From positions 1,510,001-1,574,000 of the forward strand of contig NZ_CP011393.1 in the NCBI RefSeq assembly GCF_001644665.1: a stretch of DNA of 64,000 bases, written 5' to 3'. A program made the position numbers and the translations under genes. Below are positions 38,112-46,378 of the stretch, one piece after another; position 1 is the stretch's first letter; each line of letters begins with the position of its first letter. This DNA is from Fervidobacterium pennivorans (GTDB taxonomy: Bacteria; Thermotogota; Thermotogae; Thermotogales; Fervidobacteriaceae). The notes beneath the pieces were generated by a model. It did no database searches and was not told the DNA's origin. It saw nothing but the letters and a program-made list of their open reading frames with translations.

Positions 38112-39005
38112 ATGAGAATTACAAATAACATGATAAACGAACGAACACTTTTCAACATTCAACAAAGCTTATACAGAATCGCACGAATGCACGATAAACT
38201 CTCTTCTGGAAAGGAAGTCCAGTATCCCAGTGATGATGCTGTTATCGCTACAAGGGCTTCTAATATCTCAAGCAGGTTGAGAGAACTTGAACAGTTTAAA
38301 AGGAACGTTGACCATGTCAACAATTTTGTCCAATCTTACGATACCACACTTCAAGAGCTATCAAATGTCTATCACAGAATCCGTGAATTGATGGTCCGGG
38401 GTGCGAATGGCACGAATACCGTTGATGAAAGAAATTCGATAGCAGCTGAGCTCAAAGCTTTGAAAGAGCATCTCATCGAGATTGCCAATACAAGAGTAGG
38501 TGATGAGTATATCTTCGGTGGTGCAAGGTCGGAGCTAAGACCGGTTGATGAAAATGGTAACATACAAACACCCATAGAAGCAAATATAAGAAGGAGAATC
38601 AATGCTTTAGGTTACGCTATTACCTATGGAGTAACTGTTTACGATGTCTTTACCCTCGAGAACGGTAAGACAGTTTTTTCCACCATTGATGATGCGATAA
38701 GTGCGTTATACGAAGGAAATGAAAGAAAGCTTTCTGAGATATCTTTGAAAGAAATCGGTGTTTTGGAACGCTCAGTTATGGAGCATTTTGCATCTGTTGG
38801 TGCAACGTCAAGGATGGCAGAGATGGTAACTTCCAGGATAGAGGATTTGAAACTCTTCAACACTGAATACCTTTCAAAAGAGCAAGATGCCGATTTGACA
38901 AAGGTCTTAACGCAACTGAATATGCAACAAGCTGTGCTTGAGGCATCTTTAAAATCGGCAGCCATGGCTATACAAAAATCACTTGTTGATTTCGTCGGTG
39001 GATAA
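38112..39005 (+). CDS. flgL: Flagellar hook-associated protein 3
   Basis: 297 residues from ATG 38112, 5 nt after AGGTGA. N-terminal flagellin-like helix RITNNMINERTLFNIQQSL...KLSSGKEVQYPSDDAV, variable middle, and C-terminal LTQLNMQQAVLEASLKSAAMAIQKSLVDFV. Second hook-filament junction protein, co-transcribed with flgK. Confidence 0.92.
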   Translation: MRITNNMINERTLFNIQQSLYRIARMHDKLSSGKEVQYPSDDAVIATRASNISSRLRELEQFKRNVDHVNNFVQSYDTTLQELSNVYHRIRELMVRGANGTNTVDERNSIAAELKALKEHLIEIANTRVGDEYIFGGARSELRPVDENGNIQTPIEANIRRRINALGYAITYGVTVYDVFTLENGKTVFSTIDDAISALYEGNERKLSEISLKEIGVLERSVMEHFASVGATSRMAEMVTSRIEDLKLFNTEYLSKEQDADLTKVLTQLNMQQAVLEASLKSAAMAIQKSLVDFVGG

Positions 39006-39027
39006 CTTTAAATGAGGGGAAAACCTT

Positions 39028-39702
39028 GTGATGAACATTGGGAAATTTTCTTCAGAGATTTTGCGGGGAATAAAAACTATAGATACACCACATCACAAGC
39101 CGACGCACGCGTCGGCTTTTTTAGTTTGGTATTCTAAACCGACAAGTGATGTGAAAACCGTTGTAGAACTTGGAAGTGGAACAGGGATAGTTGCTTTTGC
39201 ACTTGCCAAACTGTATAATCTTACTGTTGAGGGAATAGAGATTCAGAGCGAACTTGTTGAACTTGCAAACCTCGGCGCAAAGTTAAATGGTATTGATGAT
39301 AAGGTAAGGTTCAGAAATTTGGATGTTAGAGACGTGAAAGATATTTATAAACCAGAGACGTTTGATATGGTTGTGTCGAATTTTCCGTACCATTTATCAG
39401 GGAAAGGTAAGGAAAGCCCGAGTAAGATACGACGTTTGAGTCGCACTGCTGATTTAGAAACAATAAAGGGGTTTATACAGAGTGCTTCGTATTTGATAAG
39501 GAACCGTGGAACGTTTGTATTTGTCTTTTCCCCGAATATCTTAACGACGGTCTTGAGTTATCTAAGTGAAGTAAATCTCACAGTTCAAAGAATGTGCTTC
39601 TTACACGGGGCACCTGAAAAAGAGGCAAAATTGGTGGCTGTTAGAGGAAAGAAAAACGGTGGGCAAAATCTGATAGTTGACCCACCACAGTGGGGGGTGT
39701 AG
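39028..39702 (+). CDS. SAM-dependent methyltransferase (TrmN6-like) with terminator inside the coding sequence
   Basis: 224 residues from GTG 39028, 7 nt after GAGGGGA. SAM motif VVELGSGTGIVAFALA near 48, second acidic residue in EGIEIQ, and NPPY-type motif SNFPYHL near 119, which points to N6-adenine methylation as in tRNA1(Val) A37 enzymes (TrmN6/YfiC). Codons 24-31 (HKPTHASAF region) coincide with a perfect terminator hairpin. An alternative GTG at about 39151 would exclude the hairpin but lose the start of the family pattern. The substrate is inferred. Confidence 0.75.
   Translation: MMNIGKFSSEILRGIKTIDTPHHKPTHASAFLVWYSKPTSDVKTVVELGSGTGIVAFALAKLYNLTVEGIEIQSELVELANLGAKLNGIDDKVRFRNLDVRDVKDIYKPETFDMVVSNFPYHLSGKGKESPSKIRRLSRTADLETIKGFIQSASYLIRNRGTFVFVFSPNILTTVLSYLSEVNLTVQRMCFLHGAPEKEAKLVAVRGKKNGGQNLIVDPPQWGV
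39097..39122 (+). terminator. Intrinsic terminator overlapping methyltransferase codons
   Basis: AAGCCGACG/CGTCGGCTT, 9-bp perfect stem with 4-nt loop and six T's. It would end the flgM-flgL transcript, yet it lies about 70 bp inside the next gene. Confidence 0.75.
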
Positions 39703-39706
39703 TAAG

Positions 39707-41002
39707 ATGGTAGAGCGATACGCACTTGAACCATTGAAAAGTTTATGGACCTTGAAAGCTCAGTATGAAAGATGGCTCGAAGTTGAACTTGCCGTGGTTG
39801 AAGCATACGAGCAAGTTGGTGTTGCACCAAAAGGAACATCTGAAGAAATCAGAAAGAAAGCAGTTATTGATGTGGATGACATATTAGCTACAGAGCAAGT
39901 GGTTGACCATGATGTTATTGCGTTTATAAAGTCCGTAACAAAAAATATGGGAGATGAAGCCAGGTACTTCCATTATGGGCTAACTTCGTCTGACGTTGTT
40001 GACACGGCTAATTCACTTGCACTTGTCCGGGCAACAGATATCATTTTGGAATCGATGGAAAAGCTAAGTGCGGTTCTATATGAGAAAGCCCTCCAATACA
40101 AAACGCTTCCTACGATTGGTAGAACACACGGTGTACATGCAGAGCCCACATCTTTTGGGTTGAAGTTTCTCTCGTGGTATGCGGAGCTTCTCAGAGATAT
40201 TGAAAGACTGAAAAATGTTCGTGAAGAGATAGCTGTTGGAAAATTAAGTGGTGCTGTTGGCAATTACGCAAATATCTCTCCAGAAGTTGAAAGAATCGCA
40301 CTGGAAAAGCTTGGATTAAAACCGACACCCGTTGCCACACAAGTTATCTCGCGTGATTACATAGCTCATTTGCTTGCAACATTTGCTCTAATTGCAGGCT
40401 TAATTGAGCGCATAGCAATTGAAATAAGGCATTTACAACGTACGGAAGTGCTTGAAGCTATGGAACCATTCAAGGAAGGACAGCGAGGTTCTTCAGCCAT
40501 GCCTCATAAGAAAAATCCAATCCTTTGCGAACGATTGACGGGTATGGCGAGGTTGATGAGAAGCTACGCACAAGTCGCTTTTGAAAACATGGCACTCTGG
40601 CACGAAAGGGATATTTCCCACTCATCTGCAGAAAGATACATACTCCCGGATTCAACAATGACAATATACTATATGCTTGAAAAGGCAAGATACCTGATTG
40701 GAAACTTGAAGGTCTTTGAAGACAAAGTTAAAAAGAACATTGACATAACTCAGGGGTTGGTTTATTCTCAAAGAATACTACTTGCACTTGTAGAAGCTGG
40801 AATGAGTAGGGAAGAGGCTTACACACTTGTTCAAAAATACGCCTTGGAATGCTGGGAAACAGGAGAGTCATTTAAAGAGAGAGTTCGTTCCGATGAAAAA
40901 GTACGTCAGTTAATCACAGAAGAAAAGTTTGAAGAACTCTTTAGACCGGACTACTATCTTAGGAATATTGATAAAATCTATGAAAGGTTTGAAAAAAGTT
41001 AA
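39707..41002 (+). CDS. purB: Adenylosuccinate lyase
   Basis: 431 residues from ATG 39707 behind GGGGGGTG. Cleaves SAICAR to AICAR and adenylosuccinate to AMP. Motifs: HYGLTSSDVVDTA, TIGRTHGVHAEPTSFG (catalytic His), KLSGAVGNYAN and the signature GSSAMPHKKNP with the mobile loop Ser. Separated from the other pur genes of this window by 25 kb. Confidence 0.95.
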   Translation: MVERYALEPLKSLWTLKAQYERWLEVELAVVEAYEQVGVAPKGTSEEIRKKAVIDVDDILATEQVVDHDVIAFIKSVTKNMGDEARYFHYGLTSSDVVDTANSLALVRATDIILESMEKLSAVLYEKALQYKTLPTIGRTHGVHAEPTSFGLKFLSWYAELLRDIERLKNVREEIAVGKLSGAVGNYANISPEVERIALEKLGLKPTPVATQVISRDYIAHLLATFALIAGLIERIAIEIRHLQRTEVLEAMEPFKEGQRGSSAMPHKKNPILCERLTGMARLMRSYAQVAFENMALWHERDISHSSAERYILPDSTMTIYYMLEKARYLIGNLKVFEDKVKKNIDITQGLVYSQRILLALVEAGMSREEAYTLVQKYALECWETGESFKERVRSDEKVRQLITEEKFEELFRPDYYLRNIDKIYERFEKS

Positions 41003-41003
41003 A

Positions 41004-41030
41004 AAAGCGGGCTTTAAGCCCGCTTTCTCT
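41004..41030. terminator. Bidirectional intrinsic terminator
   Basis: AAAGCGGGC/GCCCGCTTT stem with T's to the right and A's to the left, between convergent purB and the small minus-strand gene. Confidence 0.85.
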
Positions 41031-41040
41031 TTTAAAAAAA

Positions 41041-41325
41041 TTACATTGTTGCTTCTGTTGTCTCTGTTGCTTCTGTTGTTTCTGTTGTTTCTGTTGCTTC
41101 TGTTGTTGTTTCTGTTGTTATTTCTGTTGCTTCTGTTGTTGTCTCTGTTGTTGCTTCCATTGTCCCTTCTGTTGTTTCTGTTGTTTCTGTTGACTCAACC
41201 GTTGTGTTTGTTGCTTCTTCTGTTGCAGCTGCTTTGCTCTTGTTTGCTGCTACTGCCCAAATGATAGCTACTACGATGATAGCGATAACAATAAGTGTTA
41301 CAGTCAAACCTTTTTTGGATGCCAT
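41041..41325 (-). CDS. Small membrane-anchored protein with Thr/Glu repeat tail
   Basis: 94 residues, strong AGGAGGT SD 8 nt before ATG and its own promoter, so I regard it as real. Residues 1-6 are basic (MASKKG), 7-27 are one transmembrane helix (LTVTLIVIAIIVVAIIWAVAA), and the last 60 residues are almost only T, E and A in TETTEA/TTEATE units, strongly acidic and without structure. The underlying DNA is a GTTTCTGTT/GCTTCTGTT short repeat, liable to length change. No family recognised; a surface or periplasmic spacer is possible but unproved. Confidence 0.7.
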   Translation of the reverse strand: MASKKGLTVTLIVIAIIVVAIIWAVAANKSKAAATEEATNTTVESTETTETTEGTMEATTETTTEATEITTETTTEATETTETTEATETTEATM

Positions 41326-41389
41326 AGCTCCAACCTCCTTTTAATAAGTTATGAAAAAATTACGCACTTCATTTTTTGTTTTCATGCTT

Positions 41390-41417
41390 ATTATATCATT
41401 CTCAATGTAACTTTCAA
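41390..41417 (-). promoter_or_regulatory. Promoter of the Thr/Glu-repeat protein gene
   Basis: On the minus strand TTGAAA (41417-41412), 16-bp spacer, TATAAT (41395-41390) with TG one base upstream of the -10; about 65 bp before the start codon. Confidence 0.65.
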
Positions 41418-41728
41418 TGAGTAATTAGTGAAAAAAGTATGTTAAATTCACATTAAGTAAATCACTTTATCGACCGATATTATAATTGTGTTGTTTTACA
41501 TCTTTTGAAAAAAGATCCTAAATCACCATTTTCGAAGTTTTTTTATTCGCTTTGCATACTAACGTATAAACGAGCATAACAAAGAGAAAACGAGCATGAA
41601 GGGGCTATAATTGCATGTCTTTGGTTATAGCAAATACCATACGCTTAGAAACGTTTGAACTCCGACAATAAAATTGTGTAAAATTAATAAAAGAGAGGTT
41701 TTGATTTAGCGAAAAGGCATCTTTAAAA
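41418..41728. other. Intergenic stretch without recognised gene
   Basis: About 310 bp of AT-rich DNA between the Thr/Glu protein promoter and a short IS derivative. I see no open frame with a ribosome site, no tRNA and no strong hairpin. Confidence 0.5.
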
Positions 41729-42117
41729 GATAGTGTTAACTTGTAGTGATGAAAGAGTGTAAGTGTGAAAGAATGTGATTGATATTACCATTGTGCGTTT
41801 TCTAAAGATTCTTCACTACACAAAAGCCTTAGATTTACCACAAGAAGGGCATTTGGGATAAGGGAAAGGGAAGTTTCTGCGTTTGTGAGAATGGGAGAGT
41901 TTGAAAGAATGATGGCAGAGTTTGCAAAGGAATTGTTGGTTACCGTATTTGTCATGACCGTTTTTGTACAAGCTGGTGGAACCGCATTTGGGACAAGAGA
42001 GCATTGAGTTGTTCATATCGGGATACCTCCTTTGTCAAGAGATGGTTGGGGGGTGTCCCCTCTTTATAAGGATAATGCGGTTTTTGGAAAGTTTCAATAC
42101 TTTTAGTTAACATTATC
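41729..42117 (-). mobile_element. 389-bp non-autonomous derivative of the IS at 51139 (copy A)
   Basis: Ends GATAGTGTTAACT and (reversed) GATAATGTTAACT, a 13-bp inverted repeat with one mismatch. Flanked by the perfect 8-bp target duplication CTTTAAAA (41721-41728 and 42118-42125). The inside is the parent IS with about 667 bp removed, fusing the left end to codon about 63 of the transposase gene. Confidence 0.9.
41816..42016 (-). CDS. 66-residue zinc-ribbon peptide encoded by IS derivative A
   Basis: Keeps the start codon, AAAGGAGG SD and the first 62 or so codons of the IS transposase, then stops after GKSKAFV. Contains CPKC...CKLC and CPSC, one full zinc ribbon plus half of a second, but no DDE residues. 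Could bind the IS ends as a regulator, as InsA does for IS1; that is inference. Confidence 0.5.
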   Translation of the reverse strand: MNNSMLSCPKCGSTSLYKNGHDKYGNQQFLCKLCHHSFKLSHSHKRRNFPFPYPKCPSCGKSKAFV

Positions 42118-42131
42118 CTTTAAAATGGGAG

Positions 42132-43349
42132 TCAACTATGTAAAATTAAATTTTGAGTAGAAGACGAAAATGTATGATCGATGTTGAATTTCTCGCGCTT
42201 TTTCATCATAGCAAATATCGTCCTTAGCAATTTGTGCGCTACACTCATCATCGCTTTTTTGTATACTAACCCTTGCGCTCGTTTTCTTTGAAAATATGCT
42301 TTAAAATATTCGTTGTGTCTCACTACATTCACACTCATCAGCCAAATTATTCGTCTCAGGTGGGCATTGCCCCTTTTGGATATACGGCTTTCTCCTTTGT
42401 GTTTGCCTGATTCATCTACGCTTGGGTCAAGCCCACAATAGGCAATTAGTTTTTTGTATGTGCTAAATCTTGAAATATCGCCAACTTCGGCAAGAAAATA
42501 CAGTGCGCTATTTTCACCAATTCCGTCAATTGACGTGAGTATTTCAACATCTTGATTAAGCGAAGCACATTTGCAATATTCTTTGAGCATCTCATCAAAC
42601 TCATTAAGTTGCTGTTGTAAAAATCGAAGTTCCTTGATAGTTTGAATAAGAATCTTCTCTTTCACTGGCCAATACTGAGCGATGGAGTTGTTAGCAAGCT
42701 CTTTAAGAGTTTCTGGGGTAAGTTTTAACTTTCTACCGATTGTTTTTGAAAAGAAAACACGTAGAGAATCAATGGAGGCTTTTTGGATAGCTTTAGCAGA
42801 AGGGAAAGAAGAAAGCAAATCCAAGATAGCATCATTGTAGATGTTGGTCACTTTTTCAAGTTCAGGGAAGAGGAGAGAAAGAAGCTTTTCGATGTCGTTT
42901 TTGACTCTTGAGATTTGATGAGTGATGCTTTCCTTTTTCCTTGCAATATCCCGAAAATCTGAGTTGAGGAAAGAAGAAGTAGGAAGAATGTGATGGGTAT
43001 AGAAGATGGTAAGAGCAATAGAGCGAGCATCGATTTTGTCAGTTTTAGTTTTCCTAAGCCCAACGGGAAGAGATTTGTTAACAAGCAAAGGATTAAGAAC
43101 GACACAAGAGAAATCATTGAGAGAGAGGAAAGAAAGAAGGTTAAGATGGTAACAGCCAGTAGACTCCATAGCGATAAGGACAGAAGACTTAGGGAAAACG
43201 GAGAGCTTTTGAACAAAGGAGGAAAACCCTTGTTTGGACATATCGAAAGCAGATTCGAAGATGATAGAATTAGGATTTTGGATAGCACAGGCGTTGAACT
43301 TATGCTTGGAGATGTCAATACCGACAAAGATGGAGAAGTTTTGAGACAT
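42132..43349 (-). CDS. IS110-family transposase/recombinase
   Basis: 405 residues. N-terminal DEDD RuvC-like domain: GIDISKHKF (D), AMESTGCYH (E), KTKTDKIDARSIA (two D). C-terminal Transposase_20 domain: SIDGIGENSALYFLAEVGD, YCGLDPSVDESGKHKGESRISKRGNAHLRRI in pieces, with the conserved Ser before KRGN that acts as nucleophile in IS621-type enzymes. AGGAGG SD. All key residues are present, so the protein is probably functional. Confidence 0.93.
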   Translation of the reverse strand: MSQNFSIFVGIDISKHKFNACAIQNPNSIIFESAFDMSKQGFSSFVQKLSVFPKSSVLIAMESTGCYHLNLLSFLSLNDFSCVVLNPLLVNKSLPVGLRKTKTDKIDARSIALTIFYTHHILPTSSFLNSDFRDIARKKESITHQISRVKNDIEKLLSLLFPELEKVTNIYNDAILDLLSSFPSAKAIQKASIDSLRVFFSKTIGRKLKLTPETLKELANNSIAQYWPVKEKILIQTIKELRFLQQQLNEFDEMLKEYCKCASLNQDVEILTSIDGIGENSALYFLAEVGDISRFSTYKKLIAYCGLDPSVDESGKHKGESRISKRGNAHLRRIIWLMSVNVVRHNEYFKAYFQRKRAQGLVYKKAMMSVAHKLLRTIFAMMKKREKFNIDHTFSSSTQNLILHS

Positions 43350-43381
43350 ACTAAAACCTCCTTTCGATTGAATAGGTTAAA

Positions 43382-43523
43382 AGGCGAGGGCAGGGGCCTG
43401 CTGAACCAAACCTCCAGTGTGACGAGGGTTAAAAACCCAACCAACTTATCATGGTTAAAGGCAGGCGACAGACTCCTGTAATGGCTTGAAAGCCAAGGGA
43501 CACTAAGTCGTCCTGCCCTGCCT
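43382..43523 (-). ncRNA. Candidate IS110 bridge RNA
   Basis: Upstream of the recombinase start, CCTGCCCTGCCT (43512-43523) pairs with AGGC-G-AGGGCAGG (43382-43394): 12 bp with one bulged G, closing a 117-nt interior. Inside, on the minus strand, are GGAC/GTCC, TGGCTT-TC-AAGCCA, ACAG/CTGT and GGGTT-TTT-AACCC hairpins. IS110-group elements are known to make a bridge RNA from this left-end region; exact ends and guide loops cannot be set by eye. Confidence 0.55.
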
Positions 43524-43571
43524 ATTTTTTGACTAAAATATTTATACCATACTTTTACGTAGGAGGGGATC

Positions 43572-44585
43572 ATGATGAGAATAGTAACTTGGGGCTTTGG
43601 TGCTATGGGACGTGGCATCGCAAAGAATGTTATTGAAAGCAAGTTCATGAAACTAGTGGGAGTTATCGATAAAAACCCGGAATTCATAGGTAAAGACGTT
43701 GGTGAACTGCTTGGGCTTGGAAACTACGGTGTTCGTGTGAGAGATTCTATCGATGTCATTGAAGAAACAAACCCAGACCTTGTTGTTATTGCAACAAGTT
43801 CGTTTGTTAAAGACGTTCTACCACAAATAGAATACGCTGTCAAAAATCATGCAAACGTTATTACTATAGCTGAAGAAATGGCATTTCCGTTTGATTCACA
43901 TCCGGAAGAATCCTTTTACATGGATAGCTTGGCAAAAAGATACGGAGTGACGATACTTGGAACCGGAGTCAATCCAGGATTTGTTCTCGACACGTTAATC
44001 ATTGCTCTCACGGGAGTGTGCACAAGAGTTGACAAAATTGTTGCGAAAAGAATAAACGACTTATCACCATTTGGGAAGACGGTCATGGAGACACAAGGAG
44101 TTGGCACAACACCACAACAATTTGAAGAAGGGTTAAAGAAAGGTACGATAGTTGGTCACATTGGATTCCCACAGAGCATTGCGATGATAGCAAGAGCTTT
44201 GGGCTGGAACATTACAAAGATAGAGGAAGAAAGAAAACCTATCATCTCGAATGTTTACAGAGAAACCCCTGTTGTTAAAGTTGAACCTGGCATGGTTGCA
44301 GGTTGCAATCACTCGGCGAAAGCATACGTTGGAGACAAATGTGTCATTGAACTTTACCATCCGCAACAAATACATCCACACCTTGAAGGAGTCGAAACAG
44401 GAGACTACATAGAAATATATGGGGACATAAATATAAACCTTTCTATAAAACCAGAAATACCCGGAGGAAAAGCAACGATAGCAATTGCAACTAACATGAT
44501 TCCAATAGTAATGAGCGCACAACCTGGTTTGAAATGTATGGCTGACTTGCCAGTACCTAGGTCTATTCTTTCGTTCACAAGATAA
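43572..44585 (+). CDS. ord: 2,4-diaminopentanoate dehydrogenase
   Basis: 337 residues, AGGAGGGG SD 5 nt before ATG. Oxidatively deaminates 2,4-diaminopentanoate to 2-amino-4-oxopentanoate with NAD(P). N-terminal Rossmann fold [15 protein letters not shown], DapB-like [13 protein letters not shown], and C-terminal [10 protein letters not shown]. First gene of the ornithine operon; the gene order with ortA, ortB, oraS and oraE makes the assignment strong. It begins about 40 bp from the IS110 edge. Confidence 0.9.
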   Translation: MMRIVTWGFGAMGRGIAKNVIESKFMKLVGVIDKNPEFIGKDVGELLGLGNYGVRVRDSIDVIEETNPDLVVIATSSFVKDVLPQIEYAVKNHANVITIAEEMAFPFDSHPEESFYMDSLAKRYGVTILGTGVNPGFVLDTLIIALTGVCTRVDKIVAKRINDLSPFGKTVMETQGVGTTPQQFEEGLKKGTIVGHIGFPQSIAMIARALGWNITKIEEERKPIISNVYRETPVVKVEPGMVAGCNHSAKAYVGDKCVIELYHPQQIHPHLEGVETGDYIEIYGDININLSIKPEIPGGKATIAIATNMIPIVMSAQPGLKCMADLPVPRSILSFTR

Positions 44586-44602
44586 CAACGGAGGTGAGCT
44601 CA

Positions 44603-44926
44603 GTGCTCGCTAACCTTGCCAAAAAAGGTGATTGGGTGCAAGTTCAGGTTACTATACTACATCCCTATGAACGTGCACCACAAGTGCCCGAGGACACTAA
44701 AAAAGTTCCACTCGAAATGAGGGTTAAGGGCTTTCTACAAGACGAGGTGGCAGAAATAGGAGCGACTGTTACCATAAAAACGATGACAGGGAGACTGGTT
44801 ACAGGGAAACTTGTGGCTGTCAATCCAAAATACGAGCACGATTTCGGTGAACCTGTCCCGGAACTCATAACGATAGGTTTGGAGTTAAGGGAAATATTAG
44901 AGTCATCGGACGGTGATGACAAATGA
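44603..44926 (+). CDS. ortA: 2-amino-4-oxopentanoate thiolase, alpha subunit
   Basis: 107 residues from GTG 44603, 6 nt after GGAGGTGA. With OrtB it cleaves 2-amino-4-oxopentanoate with CoA to alanine and acetyl-CoA. Small beta-rich protein: KGDWVQVQVTILHPYERAPQVPEDT in pieces, then GELVAVNPKYEHDFGEPVPEL-like end. Stop overlaps ortB (ATGA). Confidence 0.88.
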   Translation: MLANLAKKGDWVQVQVTILHPYERAPQVPEDTKKVPLEMRVKGFLQDEVAEIGATVTIKTMTGRLVTGKLVAVNPKYEHDFGEPVPELITIGLELREILESSDGDDK

Positions 44927-46344
44927 GCCAAGATAGGTCTTATGCTGCAGTAATGGCAAGACGTGCCGAGATAATGCGAAAGGCTGTGGGTATAGATTAC
45001 GAAAAATTTATCATCGAAGGTATCGCATTTGACTATGAAAAGATGATGGAAGAAGTTGGGTATTCCATTGAAGAAGTTAGAAAAATCCAAGCTGAGACAT
45101 GCGTTGGAAACACACCTTTGGTAGAGCTTAAAAACATAAATAGGCTTATCAAAAAAATAGCTCCGAAAGGCAAAGGTGCAAGGATATTCTTGAAAGATGA
45201 AGCAACAAATCCATCCGGAAGTTTTAAAGATAGAAGAGCAGCGGTAAGTGTATACCACGCTCAAAAACTCGGCTATAAAGGAGTTATAGCAGCCACAAGT
45301 GGTAACTACGGTGCGGCTGTCGCTTCTCAAGCTGCGAAAAGAGGCCTAAAGTGCATAATAGTCCAAGAATGTTACGATAGCCAATGGAGAGGTCAACCTG
45401 AGATTCTTGAAAAAGGACGTGCATGCGAGGCATACGGTGCAGAGGTTATTCAACTAACGGTAGGACCTGAATTGTTTTACTACACTTTGGTATTGCTTGA
45501 AGAAACAGGTTACTTCAACGCATCACTTTACTCTCCTTACGCGATAGCAGGTATTGAAACCCTTGGGTATGAAATTGCTGAGCAGATGAAGGAATTAACA
45601 GGAAGATTTCCTGATGCCGTTGTTGTAACACATGCCGGTGGAGGGCTGCTAACAGGTACCGCACGGGGGCTAAAGAAAGCTGGAGCGACGCAAACGAAGG
45701 TCATTGGTGCAAGTGTCGATTTGAGAGGTCTGCATATGGCAAGTGACACGGATTTCAACAGAAAGTACTTTACAACCGGTCATACAGGATTTGGTATACC
45801 GTTTGCAGTATTCCCAGACAGGTCCGATGTGCCAAAGAATGCAGCAAGACCGCTCAGGTATATGGATAGATACGTACTTGTGACCCAAGGAGAGGTTTTC
45901 TATGTTACGGAAATGCTTGCTCAGCTTGAAGGGTTGCAAAGAGGACCGGCGGGCAACACATCACTCACAGCAGCGATAGCGCTTGCTCTCGAGATGGATG
46001 AAGACGAAACAATAGTGGTCAACGAGACAGAATACACAGGTGCTGGTAAATTGCCGTCAGCACAACTCACATTTGCGAAAAAGATGGGAATGATTGTAAA
46101 ACGTGGAGACCCAATAAAAGAAGATGTTCCTGGGAAGGTCATAGCGATTCCGGAACATCCTTCTCAAATTGGTGTTATTGAATATCCTGTTGAAGAGATG
46201 AAAAAGAGCTATTTGAAAGAGCTTATCAAAAGAGAAAATAGAAGTGAATTTACTGAAACCGAAATGAAATTCCTTGAAGAAGATTTAAGAGCAACAAGAG
46301 AGGAAATAATCAAATGGATAGAAGAAGTCAAAAAGAGCTTATAA
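44923..46344 (+). CDS. ortB: 2-amino-4-oxopentanoate thiolase, beta subunit (PLP)
   Basis: 473 residues. Fold-type II PLP enzyme related to threonine synthase: CVGNTPLVELKN, NPSGSFKDRRAAV with the PLP Lys, AATSGNYGAAVA, and THAGGGLLTGTARGLK (phosphate-binding glycines). The C-terminal 60 residues are helical and charged. Acts with OrtA in the thiolytic step. Confidence 0.9.
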   Translation: MSQDRSYAAVMARRAEIMRKAVGIDYEKFIIEGIAFDYEKMMEEVGYSIEEVRKIQAETCVGNTPLVELKNINRLIKKIAPKGKGARIFLKDEATNPSGSFKDRRAAVSVYHAQKLGYKGVIAATSGNYGAAVASQAAKRGLKCIIVQECYDSQWRGQPEILEKGRACEAYGAEVIQLTVGPELFYYTLVLLEETGYFNASLYSPYAIAGIETLGYEIAEQMKELTGRFPDAVVVTHAGGGLLTGTARGLKKAGATQTKVIGASVDLRGLHMASDTDFNRKYFTTGHTGFGIPFAVFPDRSDVPKNAARPLRYMDRYVLVTQGEVFYVTEMLAQLEGLQRGPAGNTSLTAAIALALEMDEDETIVVNETEYTGAGKLPSAQLTFAKKMGMIVKRGDPIKEDVPGKVIAIPEHPSQIGVIEYPVEEMKKSYLKELIKRENRSEFTETEMKFLEEDLRATREEIIKWIEEVKKSL

Positions 46345-46378
46345 GGAAGAGCAAAGAGCTTGATGGGGAGGGAAACAG

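Larger units (their letters stand above)
42126..43530 (-). mobile_element. IS110-family insertion sequence (approximate limits)
   Basis: An intact IS110 recombinase gene preceded on its 5' side by about 170 bp of structured non-coding DNA. IS110 elements lack inverted repeats and target duplications, so limits are estimates: the 3' end must lie within a few bp of the stop codon because the duplication of IS derivative A ends at 42125, and the 5' end lies near 43530, just before the ord leader. Confidence 0.7.

Noticed and set aside
37043-38158. 371-residue minus-strand frame opposite flgK
   Set aside because: Shadow of flgK codons, Ser/Phe-rich, no SD, no recognisable domain.
42097-42108. 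GTTTCAATACTT near the right end of each IS copy recalls the first bases of Thermotoga-type CRISPR repeats
   Set aside because: It occurs once per element at the same place in all four copies, with no second half of the repeat and no spacers. It belongs to the IS end.
42990-43481. 163-residue plus-strand frame opposite the IS110 recombinase
   Set aside because: It is antisense to conserved recombinase codons and ends in the structured left end; no SD or family signal.
42848-43687. 279-residue minus-strand frame across the IS110 gene and ord
   Set aside because: Low-complexity Ser/Leu/Phe-rich shadow of the recombinase, crossing two genuine genes in other frames.
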